64,000 nucleotides of DNA from an uncultured Peptoniphilus sp. (lineage in GTDB: Bacteria; Bacillota; Clostridia; Tissierellales; Peptoniphilaceae): assembly GCF_943913915.1 (NCBI RefSeq), contig NZ_CALUAA010000007.1, positions 1-64,000 on the forward strand, written 5' to 3'. The notes below the pieces were generated by a model. The model ran no database searches. It saw only the letters and a list, made by a program, of their open reading frames with translations, and was not told where the DNA came from. Position 1 is the stretch's first letter. Each line of letters begins with the position of its first letter. Of this stretch, positions 32,735-41,549 are shown in pieces. The position numbers and the translations under genes are program-made.

Positions 32735-34164
32735 TGAGTTACAAGACCATTGTGGGATTGGAAATCCACGTGGAACTTTCCACGAAAACCAAGGCATTTT
32801 GTGGTTGTGAAAATGCCTACGGCAGAGAACCCAATACCTGTACCTGCCCGGTCTGCTTGGGCATGCCCGGTGCGACTCCGGTACTCAATAAAGGGGCAGT
32901 GGAAAGGGCCATTGAAATCGCGACGGCCTTCCACATGACCATCAATCATAAGAGCACTTTCTATAGAAAAAACTACTTTTATCCCGACCTTACAAAAGGT
33001 TATCAAATTACTCAAACCGAGGAAGCTGTTGCGAACCACGGCTATATTGAAATCGAAGGGGATGACGGGGAAGCTAAAAAAATCGGCATCCACCAAATTC
33101 AAATTGAGGAAGATACGGGTAAGAGCCTTCATACCGACGAAGGTACCACTCTCATGGATTACAACCGCTGCGGCGTGCCCCTAATCGAAATCGTATCCGA
33201 TCCCGATATGGCCTCCGGTAGAGAAGCCAGAATTTTCCTGGAAAAGCTTAGAAATACCTTGCGCTATCTCGGCGTTTCCGACGTAAAGATGGAAGAAGGA
33301 TCTCTCAGATGCGACGTCAATGTCAATATTAAAAATACCGAAACAGGGGAACGTAGCGCCATTAGTGAGGTTAAGAACCTAAACTCTTTCCGCGCCGTAG
33401 AAAAGGCCATCGATTATGAAGTCGATCGCCAAATCGCAATGATGGAAAAGGGCGAGAGCGAACTCCGCGCCACTCGTCGCTGGGACGATAGTGTCAATGA
33501 AACCATCGTCATGCGGACGAAGTATACGGAAAGTGACTATCGCTTCGCACCGGAAGGGGATCTCGGGCCTTTATTTATTGACGATGAATGGATTGCCGAA
33601 GTGCGCTCCAAAATGGCGGAGCTTCCCGATGCAAAAGTAAAACGCTTCATAGAAACTTACGGCCTCAAGGAATACGACGCCAAGGTTATTTGTGCTACTC
33701 AAACCGTGGCAGATTTTTACGAAGAAGTTGCGGAGCATTTCAAAGATTACGACATGCTCTCCAATTGGTTTATGACTGAATTTTTGCGCCGTATCGAAGT
33801 GACTGACGACGGCGATATGGACGTTCCCTTTGAAGCGAAAGATTTTGCCTATCTTCTCAAACAAATTAAATCGTCGAAGATCAACAATAATGCGGGCAAA
33901 AAGGTCTTCCGCAAAATGTGTGAAGAAGGTAAGAAGCCGAAGGATATTATCGAAGAGGAAGGCCTGGTTCAAATCGGCGACGCCTCTGAAATCGAAGCTT
34001 TCGTAAAAGAGGTGTTAGAGGAAAATCCCGAGTCTGTGGAACAATACCGAAACGGTAAGGACCGTGTCGTCGGTTTCCTAGTCGGCCAAGTTATGAAGAA
34101 AAGCCGCGGAAAGGCAAATCCCCAAATGGCCAATGAATTATTGGTAAAGCATTTAAAAGGATAA
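32734..34164 (+). CDS. gatB: Asp/Glu-tRNA amidotransferase subunit B
   Basis: This 476-residue subunit binds the misacylated tRNA and performs the kinase and transamidase steps. Typical segments are VGLEIHVELSTKTKAFCGC, TCPVCLGMPGATPVLN, RKNYFYPDLTKGYQITQ and a C-terminal YqeY-like tail domain (NPQMANELLVKHL). Zinc-binding cysteines are visible in the first segments. It is the third gene of gatCAB. Confidence 0.96.
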   Translation: MSYKTIVGLEIHVELSTKTKAFCGCENAYGREPNTCTCPVCLGMPGATPVLNKGAVERAIEIATAFHMTINHKSTFYRKNYFYPDLTKGYQITQTEEAVANHGYIEIEGDDGEAKKIGIHQIQIEEDTGKSLHTDEGTTLMDYNRCGVPLIEIVSDPDMASGREARIFLEKLRNTLRYLGVSDVKMEEGSLRCDVNVNIKNTETGERSAISEVKNLNSFRAVEKAIDYEVDRQIAMMEKGESELRATRRWDDSVNETIVMRTKYTESDYRFAPEGDLGPLFIDDEWIAEVRSKMAELPDAKVKRFIETYGLKEYDAKVICATQTVADFYEEVAEHFKDYDMLSNWFMTEFLRRIEVTDDGDMDVPFEAKDFAYLLKQIKSSKINNNAGKKVFRKMCEEGKKPKDIIEEEGLVQIGDASEIEAFVKEVLEENPESVEQYRNGKDRVVGFLVGQVMKKSRGKANPQMANELLVKHLKG

Positions 34165-34179
34165 GGGAAAGGTAGAAAA

Positions 34180-34788
34180 TTGGAATCTATTATTGTTTCG
34201 GCCATTGAATCCTACGGATATTTTGCCGTCTTTTTCTTAATTTTCGTTGAGAACATCTTTCCGCCTATCCCCTCTGAAGTTATTCTGCTTTTAGGAGGAT
34301 TTTTCGTAGGGCGGGGAAATCTTAATTTTCTTCCTACGGCGCTTTCTGCGACGGTGGGTTCTCTCTTAGGCGCCTATATTCTCTACGGTATCGGCCGTCT
34401 CGTCCCTACCGAGAAGATTTACGATTCAGCGGAACGGGGTTGGATGAAAAATTTGGGATTTAAGCGCAAAGAGATCTTGACCGTTGTCCATCAATTCGAA
34501 GATAAGGGAAAGATCTTCGTACTGATCGGCCGTTGCGTACCCATTATTCGAAGCCTGATTTCCATTCCTGCGGGAATGGTTGAGATGCCCTTGCCCCTTT
34601 TCTCCGTCCTGACCGCCTTGGGCTCCCTGGTGTGGAACCTGATCTTAACCTTTTTAGGGTATAAGACGGGGGAAAACTGGCATATTATTTTAACCTATCT
34701 GGGTTATTATAAATATGTCATTGCGGCGCTCCTCGTCGCACTAGGCATCGCTTATCTGATATGGCACTTTAAACAAAAGGAAGAATAA
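34180..34788 (+). CDS. DedA family membrane protein
   Basis: This 202-residue polytopic membrane protein belongs to the DedA/VTT family, whose members move lipids (undecaprenyl phosphate or phospholipids) across the membrane. It shows ENIFPPIPSEVILLLGGFF, a glycine-rich GSLLGAYILYGIGR segment and the GRCVPIIRSLISIPAGM motif with conserved arginines. TTG start follows GGAAAGG. It is in the same direction as gatB with a 15-bp gap. Confidence 0.9.
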   Translation: MESIIVSAIESYGYFAVFFLIFVENIFPPIPSEVILLLGGFFVGRGNLNFLPTALSATVGSLLGAYILYGIGRLVPTEKIYDSAERGWMKNLGFKRKEILTVVHQFEDKGKIFVLIGRCVPIIRSLISIPAGMVEMPLPLFSVLTALGSLVWNLILTFLGYKTGENWHIILTYLGYYKYVIAALLVALGIAYLIWHFKQKEE

Positions 34789-34789
34789 A

Positions 34790-35992
34790 ATGTACTATGG
34801 CAGAATAGAAGAAGCGGTTTTTCTTAACAGGGAAAATCGCTTTATTGCGTATATAGATAAAAACGGGGAAAAGATTCCCGTCCACGTGCCCAATACGGGA
34901 CGGTGTCTGGAACTCTTCGTACCGGGAAGAACTGTCCTTATTAACGGCGCAGAGCCCGGTTCTAAGCGAAAGACCGCCTACTCTCTTGTTTCAGTGGATA
35001 AAGAGGGTATGTGGGTTAACATCGACTCCCAGGCGCCCAATCATTTAGTGGCGGAGTACCTGGCTACTTCGCCTACGCTCAAAGGTTTCGGGAAAATTCA
35101 CAGCTTTAAGCGGGAAGTTACCCACGGCGACAGTCGCTTCGATTTCTACGTCGAAGGAAGTGAGGGGCGCGGTTTTATTGAAGTAAAGGGCGTCACTTTG
35201 GAAGAAAACGGCTATGCCCGCTTTCCCGATGCACCGACGATAAGAGGTGCAAAGCATCTTCGCGAGCTCGGCGAGCTTGCAGCAGCGGGTGAAAAGGCAG
35301 GTGTATTTTTTGTCGTGCAGATGAAAGGGCCTGTGCTCTTCAGCCCGAATGACAAAACTGATCCGAATTTCGGCGAGGAGCTCATAAATGCTTATATCAA
35401 AGGCATGGAGATTTATGTAATGGATACTCTAATCGCCGGGGATCAGATGACCATAGACAGAGAAGTCTCTTTCGATATTAATGAACCTCTCGAAATGGTG
35501 GTTGCAGATAAAGAAGATTTTAAAACTGTTCTCTCACTGGTGCACGATGGACGTGAGAAACTAAAGCGAGAAGGTGTAAATCAATGGCAGGGGAAGGACC
35601 CGACGGAAGAGACCATATTGGAAGATATTTTAAAAGGTCATACTTTTATCTTTAATGACCATGGTAATATCGTCGGCACGGCCGTTTTAGCCGAGGGAAA
35701 GGACTCGACCTACGCCGTCATCGACGGTGCATGGCGCACTGACGGAGAGTATCTTACGATTCACCGTTCCGTCGTCTCTGATGAATACGTAGGCAAAGGA
35801 ATGGGGCGCCGTATGATGAATCGCATTAAACTATATGCAGCCTCTCGAAATGTTGACTCGATTCGGGTGGATACTCACGAGGATAATAAGGCTATGAGAC
35901 GATTGATCGAAGGTTCAGGCTTTTCTTATTGCGGCATCATTACTGTGGCCGACGGAACGAAGCGCGTGGCCTATGAATGGAGTTTAAAATGA
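34790..35992 (+). CDS. SfsA-GNAT fusion protein
   Basis: The 400-residue protein joins two domains. Residues 1 to about 235 match SfsA, a DNA-binding/nuclease-fold protein: RFIAYIDKNGEKIPVHVPNTGRC, PNHLVAEYL, FDFYVEG, FIEVKGVTL and RFPDAPTIRGAKHLREL. Residues about 245-400 form a GNAT N-acetyltransferase with the acetyl-CoA loop YVGKGMGRRMMNRI and the VDTHEDNKAMRRLIEGSGF segment. SfsA normally stands alone at about 230 residues. The reading frame is continuous, so the fusion is real unless the assembly is wrong. It overlaps cbiA by 4 bp. Confidence 0.88.
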   Translation: MYYGRIEEAVFLNRENRFIAYIDKNGEKIPVHVPNTGRCLELFVPGRTVLINGAEPGSKRKTAYSLVSVDKEGMWVNIDSQAPNHLVAEYLATSPTLKGFGKIHSFKREVTHGDSRFDFYVEGSEGRGFIEVKGVTLEENGYARFPDAPTIRGAKHLRELGELAAAGEKAGVFFVVQMKGPVLFSPNDKTDPNFGEELINAYIKGMEIYVMDTLIAGDQMTIDREVSFDINEPLEMVVADKEDFKTVLSLVHDGREKLKREGVNQWQGKDPTEETILEDILKGHTFIFNDHGNIVGTAVLAEGKDSTYAVIDGAWRTDGEYLTIHRSVVSDEYVGKGMGRRMMNRIKLYAASRNVDSIRVDTHEDNKAMRRLIEGSGFSYCGIITVADGTKRVAYEWSLK

Positions 35993-37320
35993 AGCGGCTT
36001 ATGATCTCCGCTCCAAGCTCCGGCGCCGGTAAGACAACCCTTACCATGGGCTTTATTCGCGTATTGATGCGCCGAGGGTTGAGTGTGTCCACTGCAAAGA
36101 TCGGCCCGGACTATATCGATCCCATGTATCACCGCGCTCTCGGCGGCGACGGTTATAATCTGGATTCTTTTTTAATGGAAGAGGATTATATCCGCGCGCT
36201 TTTATATAAAATGGAAAAGAAGGACATCGTGTTAATGGAAGGGGCCATGGGCTATTACGACGGCATCTTCACCACGACGGAAGGGTCCTGCTCGGAAATG
36301 AGCGTCTTGACCGATACGCCTACTATATTTGTGACCACCGGAAAGGGGAAGGGTGCTAGTCTCGGGGCGGAGATTAAGGGATTTTTAGATTTCGCTCCCA
36401 ATCGCATTGCCGGCGTGATATTAAATGAAACGAAGCCTATGCTCCTGTCCTATTACGAAAAGATCATTGAAGATTCTACCGGGCTCCCGCTGCTCGGGTG
36501 CATTCCCTCAACGGACATCCAGCTTTCATCTCGTCACTTAGGCCTTCTTCGGCCGCAGGAGGTAGAGAACTTGAAAGATTACGCCGATTATATGGCGGAT
36601 TTGATTGAAAAGTATGTGGATGTGGAGAAGGTGCTCAATCTTGCCGAGGTAGAGCCGACAGAAGTTGTGAGCCGAGAAAAAATACATATAGGCAAAGTAA
36701 AAGTTGGTATTGCAAAAGATGAGGCTTATCAATTTTACTACAGAGATGTTTTAGAAGATTTCGGGGAAGTCGGAGTGGAATGGATTCCCTTTTCGCCTCT
36801 TCGCGATCCCTTGCCGAAGGGCATTTCCGGACTTTATTTAGGCGGCGGCTATCCCGAGCTCTACAAAGATGAGATTTCCAACAATGGCGCTCTTAAAGAA
36901 GAATTACGAGATTATTTAAATAACGGCCATTTGCTGATCGCCGAATGCGGCGGTTATATAAGTCTTTTAGAATCCATTGACGGCACAAGGACTTGGGATC
37001 TTTTGCCGGGTAAAGCCACGATGACGGATTCTTTAAAAAACTTCGGTTACCACTTTATGGAATCGAAAACTGACGGCCTATTAATGAAAGCGGGCGAGTC
37101 AGTGCCCGTTCATGAATTTCACTACGGACAGACCACGGTAATCGGGGAAGATTTTACGATGAGAAAGGCCGGACGCAATAGGGAGCGCAAGGCCGGTTTT
37201 CATGGGGAAAATCTTTATGCAGGCTTTCCCCATCTTCATTTAAGCGGCAATAATAATTTACGACGGCGGATTTTAATGAAATTGAAGGAGGCGAAACCGT
37301 GGCAGGGATTATCTTATTAG
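35989..37320 (+). CDS. cbiA: Cobyrinic acid a,c-diamide synthase
   Basis: This 443-residue ATP- and glutamine-dependent enzyme amidates the a and c side chains of cobyrinic acid. The N-terminal dethiobiotin-synthetase-like domain has SAPSSGAGKTTL (P-loop, about 7-18) and KIGPDYIDPMYH. The C-terminal GATase domain has the nucleophile in LLIAECGGYISL and a FHYGQT segment. ATG 35989 overlaps the previous stop. The in-frame ATG four codons upstream is less likely. cbiP follows with an overlap of 22 bp. Confidence 0.93.
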   Translation: MKRLMISAPSSGAGKTTLTMGFIRVLMRRGLSVSTAKIGPDYIDPMYHRALGGDGYNLDSFLMEEDYIRALLYKMEKKDIVLMEGAMGYYDGIFTTTEGSCSEMSVLTDTPTIFVTTGKGKGASLGAEIKGFLDFAPNRIAGVILNETKPMLLSYYEKIIEDSTGLPLLGCIPSTDIQLSSRHLGLLRPQEVENLKDYADYMADLIEKYVDVEKVLNLAEVEPTEVVSREKIHIGKVKVGIAKDEAYQFYYRDVLEDFGEVGVEWIPFSPLRDPLPKGISGLYLGGGYPELYKDEISNNGALKEELRDYLNNGHLLIAECGGYISLLESIDGTRTWDLLPGKATMTDSLKNFGYHFMESKTDGLLMKAGESVPVHEFHYGQTTVIGEDFTMRKAGRNRERKAGFHGENLYAGFPHLHLSGNNNLRRRILMKLKEAKPWQGLSY

Positions 37321-38777
37321 GTACCGCATCCAATGCGGGGAAGAGCGCCATGGTGGCGGCGCTCCTTCGAATTTACAAGCGTCGAGGTTTTAAGGTATGT
37401 CCCTTTAAGGCGCAGAACATGGCACTCAACAGTGGCGTTACGAAAAACGGAGAGGAAATCGGCAGAGCACAGATTATGCAGGCGGAAGCTGCTGGAATCG
37501 AAGCTGATCACCGAATGAATCCCATTCTATTGAAACCGACGGGAAAGGGCATAAGCCAGGTCATTGTGAACGGTAGGGTTTTGAAGAATATGAGCACGAA
37601 AGAATACTACGCATCGAAGTCCGAGCTTTTTAAAGAGGCCGTGGCCGCCTATGAGTCCCTTGAAAAGGAGTACGAGATTATTATCGCCGAAGGGGCGGGG
37701 AGTGCTTCTGAAATCAATTTAAAAGCGGTGGATATGGTGAATATGGGCTTTGCCAAAGCGGTAAACATTCCGGCACTTCTTGTGGCGGATATCGACCGCG
37801 GGGGAATGTTCGGTGCCGTCGTGGGGACGCACATTTTGTTCGATGACGAGGAGAGAAAACTCTTTAAGGGAACCGTCGTCAATAAATTTCGGGGCGATGT
37901 GTCCATTTTAGAACCGGGACTTGAATTACTTGAAGAGTACACGGAAAAGCCCGTGCTCGGAGTCGTCCCCTTTATAGACGTTGCGTTGGATGCGGAGGAT
38001 TCGTTGGCTACGCCTTTTCAGGGAAGACAAGACGGCGCCATCGACATTGCCGTCATAAAATTTCCTCACGTTTCCAATATTACGGATGTGGCACCTTTTT
38101 CTCTATACGACGATGTGTCTCTTCGCTATGTAGAGAGAGTAGAGGATTTCGGTAATCCGGATCTTTTAATTTTACCGGGCACAAAAAACACCATGGCGGA
38201 TTTAAAGTGGCTAAAAGAAACCGGACTTTACGCCCGGGTGCTGCGTCATGCAAACAATCAGAAGCCGCTGTTTGCTATTTGCGGAGGTTTTCAAATGCTC
38301 GGATCTCGCGTAAAAGACCCTATGGGAATCGAGGAGGGCGGTGAAATCGACGGCCTTCATCTTATGGACGTCTTGACGGAGATCACATCTATAAAAGAGC
38401 AGAGGCAAGTTGAAACGACCATTACTTACGGAGGCGATCTCCTTTGTAATGCAAAAGGATTGAAGGTAAAAGGTTACGAGCTTCATATGGGCCGCACGAC
38501 CCTTTCGGGAAAGGAGAAGGCCTTAACCGAGTGCGGCGGTGTAGTAATCGAGGACCATATCTTCGGCACCTATCTTCACGGTTTTTTTGATGCGCCGGGT
38601 ATTGCTGACAGCGTGGTGAACCGATTGCGGGAATCGAAACGACTGGAAAAGCGTGAAGGGATCGATTATTTTAAATTTAAAGACATGCAGTACGAGAAAT
38701 TGGCCGATGCCGTGGAGTCAGCCATCGATATGGAAATGCTGGATAGTATCTTGGGCATTAAAAAAGAGCGGATCTGA
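37299..38777 (+). CDS. cbiP: Cobyric acid synthase
   Basis: This 492-residue enzyme performs four amidations giving cobyric acid. Visible are GTASNAGKS (P-loop, 8-16), FKAQNMALNSGVT, EGAGSASEINL, DIDRGGMFG, the GATase Cys in LFAICGGFQMLG and the catalytic His in GTYLHGFF. It starts with GTG inside the end of cbiA. With cbiA here and the precorrin-2 genes at 20-24 kb, the cell seems able to make corrinoids, although the intermediate cbi genes are not in the window. Confidence 0.94.
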   Translation: MAGIILLGTASNAGKSAMVAALLRIYKRRGFKVCPFKAQNMALNSGVTKNGEEIGRAQIMQAEAAGIEADHRMNPILLKPTGKGISQVIVNGRVLKNMSTKEYYASKSELFKEAVAAYESLEKEYEIIIAEGAGSASEINLKAVDMVNMGFAKAVNIPALLVADIDRGGMFGAVVGTHILFDDEERKLFKGTVVNKFRGDVSILEPGLELLEEYTEKPVLGVVPFIDVALDAEDSLATPFQGRQDGAIDIAVIKFPHVSNITDVAPFSLYDDVSLRYVERVEDFGNPDLLILPGTKNTMADLKWLKETGLYARVLRHANNQKPLFAICGGFQMLGSRVKDPMGIEEGGEIDGLHLMDVLTEITSIKEQRQVETTITYGGDLLCNAKGLKVKGYELHMGRTTLSGKEKALTECGGVVIEDHIFGTYLHGFFDAPGIADSVVNRLRESKRLEKREGIDYFKFKDMQYEKLADAVESAIDMEMLDSILGIKKERI

Positions 38778-38794
38778 AGAGATTCGCTCTTTTT
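38761..38794. terminator. Bidirectional terminator between cbiP and mgtE
   Basis: AAAAAGAGCGGATCT pairs with AGATTCGCTCTTTTT around GAAG, with A and T runs on both sides. It overlaps the end of cbiP. Confidence 0.85.
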
Positions 38795-38795
38795 A

Positions 38796-40160
38796 TTACA
38801 GTAATTTGGGGAGAATCGTCGTGGCGAGTCCCAGAAAAATGAAGAAGCCACAAATATCTGTCGCCGTTGTCAAAAAGATGGGGGAGGATATGGCGGGATC
38901 GATTTTCATTTTGTCGAAGACTAAGGGAAGTAAGAAGCCTACGACGCCTGCGATCATCATATTTAAAATCATAGCGGCAAAGATAATAAGACCTAAATAG
39001 AAATTATGATATTTGAGATAAAGAACAGCACCTGCAAAAAGGCCGATAACGGCGCCGTCGAAAAAGCCCAGGGCAATCTCTTTTACTATAAGAGATAAGT
39101 CTTCTTCCAAACTTATCTCATCTCGAGCGAGACTCGTGAGCACAATGGAAAGGGCTTGATTGCCGGCATTGCCTCCCATACCCGTTACGATGGGCATGGC
39201 GGCGGCGAGGGCCACGACCTGGCTTATGGTCGATTCAAACATACTGACAACAGCCGAAGCCATAAAGGCTGTGAACAGATTGATTACGAGCCAGGGAAGG
39301 CGGCTTTTAATCGAATGAAAAAAGCTGGAGTCGTACTCTTCGTCTTTTGAAACACCACCCATGGCGAGAATATCTTCGTTATGTTCTTCTTCCATAACAT
39401 CGATAATATCGTCACTTGTGATAACGCCTAAGATGGCCATGTTTTTATTGACGACCGGGAGGTATTTCAAATCGTATTTATAGATAAGATTGGCCGCTTC
39501 CTCCTGATCCTGATTCCCGTAAACGAAGAAGGGGTGGTTTTCAACGAGATCGGCTAAGGGCTTAAAGCCCGGGGCAACAAGTATTTCTCGCAAGTTCACG
39601 ATCCCTTGAATCCGATGTCGATCGTCTGTAATAAAGATGGATTCAATAATTTCTGTAGTCGGCGCGATTTCTTTTATTTTTAAGAGGGCTTCTCTTACAG
39701 TTAAACTTTGGCGCAAAGATAAAAATTCCGTCGTCATAATACGGGCGGCGCTATCCTCTTCGTAGGAGAGGATCATTTTTAAAATGTCGGATTCACTCGC
39801 CTTCATATAGTTTAAAAGTTCTTTGCGACGCTTTGTTGGCATGAGCCCTAATAGATCGGCAACATCTGCGTTGCTCATATAACTGAAGATTTCGATCAGC
39901 TCTCTTACAGAATAAAAAGGCGTCATGTCAGTTTGCAGTTCCGGCGAAGCATTTTCGATCAGATCGGCCACTTGCTCGGCATTCAACATAAACAAAAAGT
40001 ACTGAAGATCGGTCCGTTCCAGATCATCTAATACTTCATCTATATCTACGGAGTGGTACCCCTCAAAAATTGCCACAGCGCCTTCAACATCCCCATTGCG
40101 GATAACATTCTCTATCTCTTCTTGTAAACTGTCGTAATTGAAATCATAATCCAATGTCAT
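38796..40160 (-). CDS. mgtE: Magnesium transporter MgtE
   Basis: This protein of about 454 residues is a Mg2+ channel. It has the N-terminal helical domain (about 1-130), two CBS domains that gate by Mg2+ (about 130-260) and five membrane helices from about 285. The selectivity region PIVTGMGGNAGNQALS in the second and AISSPIFLTTATDICGFF in the last helices are diagnostic. The AGGAGGTG site is only 2 nt before ATG 40160 and 6 nt before an in-frame TTG (40154), so the latter may be the true start. The short leader excludes an M-box riboswitch. Confidence 0.93.
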   Translation of the reverse strand: MTLDYDFNYDSLQEEIENVIRNGDVEGAVAIFEGYHSVDIDEVLDDLERTDLQYFLFMLNAEQVADLIENASPELQTDMTPFYSVRELIEIFSYMSNADVADLLGLMPTKRRKELLNYMKASESDILKMILSYEEDSAARIMTTEFLSLRQSLTVREALLKIKEIAPTTEIIESIFITDDRHRIQGIVNLREILVAPGFKPLADLVENHPFFVYGNQDQEEAANLIYKYDLKYLPVVNKNMAILGVITSDDIIDVMEEEHNEDILAMGGVSKDEEYDSSFFHSIKSRLPWLVINLFTAFMASAVVSMFESTISQVVALAAAMPIVTGMGGNAGNQALSIVLTSLARDEISLEEDLSLIVKEIALGFFDGAVIGLFAGAVLYLKYHNFYLGLIIFAAMILNMMIAGVVGFLLPLVFDKMKIDPAISSPIFLTTATDICGFFIFLGLATTILPKLL

Positions 40161-40185
40161 CACCTCCTGCTTAAATTATAAGTTC

Positions 40186-40194
40186 ATTATATCA
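40186..40194 (-). promoter_or_regulatory. Extended -10 promoter of mgtE
   Basis: On the minus strand this reads TGATATAAT, about 25 nt from the start codon. Confidence 0.5.
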
Positions 40195-40255
40195 TTGTGA
40201 TGTGGAATCGAGGCAAGTATCAGCAGGTTAAAAACATCACATAAAGTCACAAAGA

Positions 40256-40321
40256 TGTAACAAATGAGTAACACAAATGACCCATGAAATTGTTACATTT
40301 TGTAACCGACCATGTTATAAT
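40256..40321 (+). promoter_or_regulatory. Promoter of the NlpC/P60 gene with WalR-like box and GTTACA dyad
   Basis: TGTAAC-N5-AGTAAC (40256-40272) fits the WalR/YycF consensus TGTWAH-N5-TGTWAH at 11 of 12 positions. A second site, GTTACA-N3-TGTAAC (40292-40306), is a perfect dyad over the -35 region, 6 bp from the extended -10 TGTTATAAT (40313-40321). WalR controls wall hydrolases of this type in other Firmicutes. The regulator itself is not in the window. Confidence 0.5.
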
Positions 40322-40419
40322 TTTCAAAGATCATTAAGAAATATCTAAATTCCCGAGAGAATTCATGCCGTTTGTTTTTAAACGAAACAGATGATTTACA
40401 TAAGGAGTGTAGCTTTTAA

Positions 40420-41499
40420 ATGAATCAGAGATTAAAACTAACCATCGGAACCGCAGCACTGGCATTGGTATCAGTGGTAGGGCTGAGAGATACCGGTGTT
40501 TTTGTTCAGGACCATAACACCACATTATACAGTGGCAAGAAAATCGGTTTTACCGTCGAAGAAAAGGCAAACATCATCGACAACACCGACAACGGTTATA
40601 TCGTACAAAAAGGCAACGCCAAAGTAACGGTTCCAAAGAGTAAAATCCTCGTAACCGAAGGTAAACCCCAAGAATACGTCGTAAAGAAAAACGCCGTTCT
40701 TAGAAAAGACGGCAAGGTTGTTCGCAATCTTTTTATCGGCGAAACACTGGAAGCAGTAACACACTACAGCAAGGGCGTGGCGGTCAACACCGTTGACGGT
40801 CTTTTCGGTTCCGTAGAATATGGTTACGTCGAAGCGGTTGAAGGTCCCTATGTCACCTCTGCAAAAGCAAAACAAGATTTAACCCTTGAAAATACAAATG
40901 GCGTTTATTCTGTTAAAAAGAACAATACCGTCAGTGTTGTAGGTTATAAAGACGGTCTTTTCATCATATTAAATGAAGAAGGTAAAGACTTCCAAATCGA
41001 TCCGAATTATTTAGATTTCGGCGAAGGTGGAGTGCAAGCCGTAAAGCGTGAAGTGATTCAACGTCAGGCGCCGAAGGTGGAGGCCAAAGCTGAAGTAAAG
41101 GGCGCTCCGGCTCCTAAGGTAGACGGCGCAAAGGCACAAAAGGTTATCGATTCCGCTTACAGCAAAATCGGCTCCCCCTATGTATGGGGCGCAACAGGCG
41201 GAAACGGCTACGATTGCTCCGGCTTGGTCTATGCAATTTACGTAAAAGAGATGGGTATATCCCTTCCGAGAACTTCCTCGGCACAATCTCAAGTAGGTAC
41301 GCCCGTGGATCGTTCGGAACTACAAGCCGGCGACCTCGTATTCTTTAACACCACCGGCAAAGGCGTCAGCCACGTAGGCGTTTATGTCGGCAACGATGTA
41401 TTCGTTCACGCTGCCAGTGGAAGTGCAAGAGTTAAAGAGAATAAATTAACTGAAAAATATTACAGCTCACGTTTTGTTAATGCGATGCGCGTCCTGTAA
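40420..41499 (+). CDS. Secreted NlpC/P60 peptidoglycan hydrolase
   Basis: The 359-residue protein has an N-terminal signal/anchor segment (LTIGTAALALVSVVGL), two SH3-like beta regions (about 35-140 and 150-200), a Lys/Ala/Pro linker (about 210-235) and an NlpC/P60 domain (about 240-358). The catalytic Cys266 lies in GYDCSGLVY and the His residues in SHVGVYVG (His318) and VFVHA (His330). Enzymes of this type cut D-Glu-meso-DAP-like or D-Glu-Lys stem bonds. Its promoter has WalR-like sites. A terminator separates it from folD. Confidence 0.92.
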   Translation: MNQRLKLTIGTAALALVSVVGLRDTGVFVQDHNTTLYSGKKIGFTVEEKANIIDNTDNGYIVQKGNAKVTVPKSKILVTEGKPQEYVVKKNAVLRKDGKVVRNLFIGETLEAVTHYSKGVAVNTVDGLFGSVEYGYVEAVEGPYVTSAKAKQDLTLENTNGVYSVKKNNTVSVVGYKDGLFIILNEEGKDFQIDPNYLDFGEGGVQAVKREVIQRQAPKVEAKAEVKGAPAPKVDGAKAQKVIDSAYSKIGSPYVWGATGGNGYDCSGLVYAIYVKEMGISLPRTSSAQSQVGTPVDRSELQAGDLVFFNTTGKGVSHVGVYVGNDVFVHAASGSARVKENKLTEKYYSSRFVNAMRVL

Positions 41500-41507
41500 A
41501 TGGAACG

Positions 41508-41535
41508 GAAGGAGCGGCACAGCCGCTTCTTTTTT
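41508..41535 (+). terminator. Terminator of the NlpC/P60 gene
   Basis: GAAGGAGCGGC pairs with GCCGCTTC around ACA and is followed by a T run. Confidence 0.8.
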
Positions 41536-41549
41536 ATTAGGAGGATTTT

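Noticed and set aside
40164..40419. Possible M-box riboswitch ahead of mgtE.
   Set aside because: The predicted promoter leaves only about 20 nt of leader, too short for an M-box.
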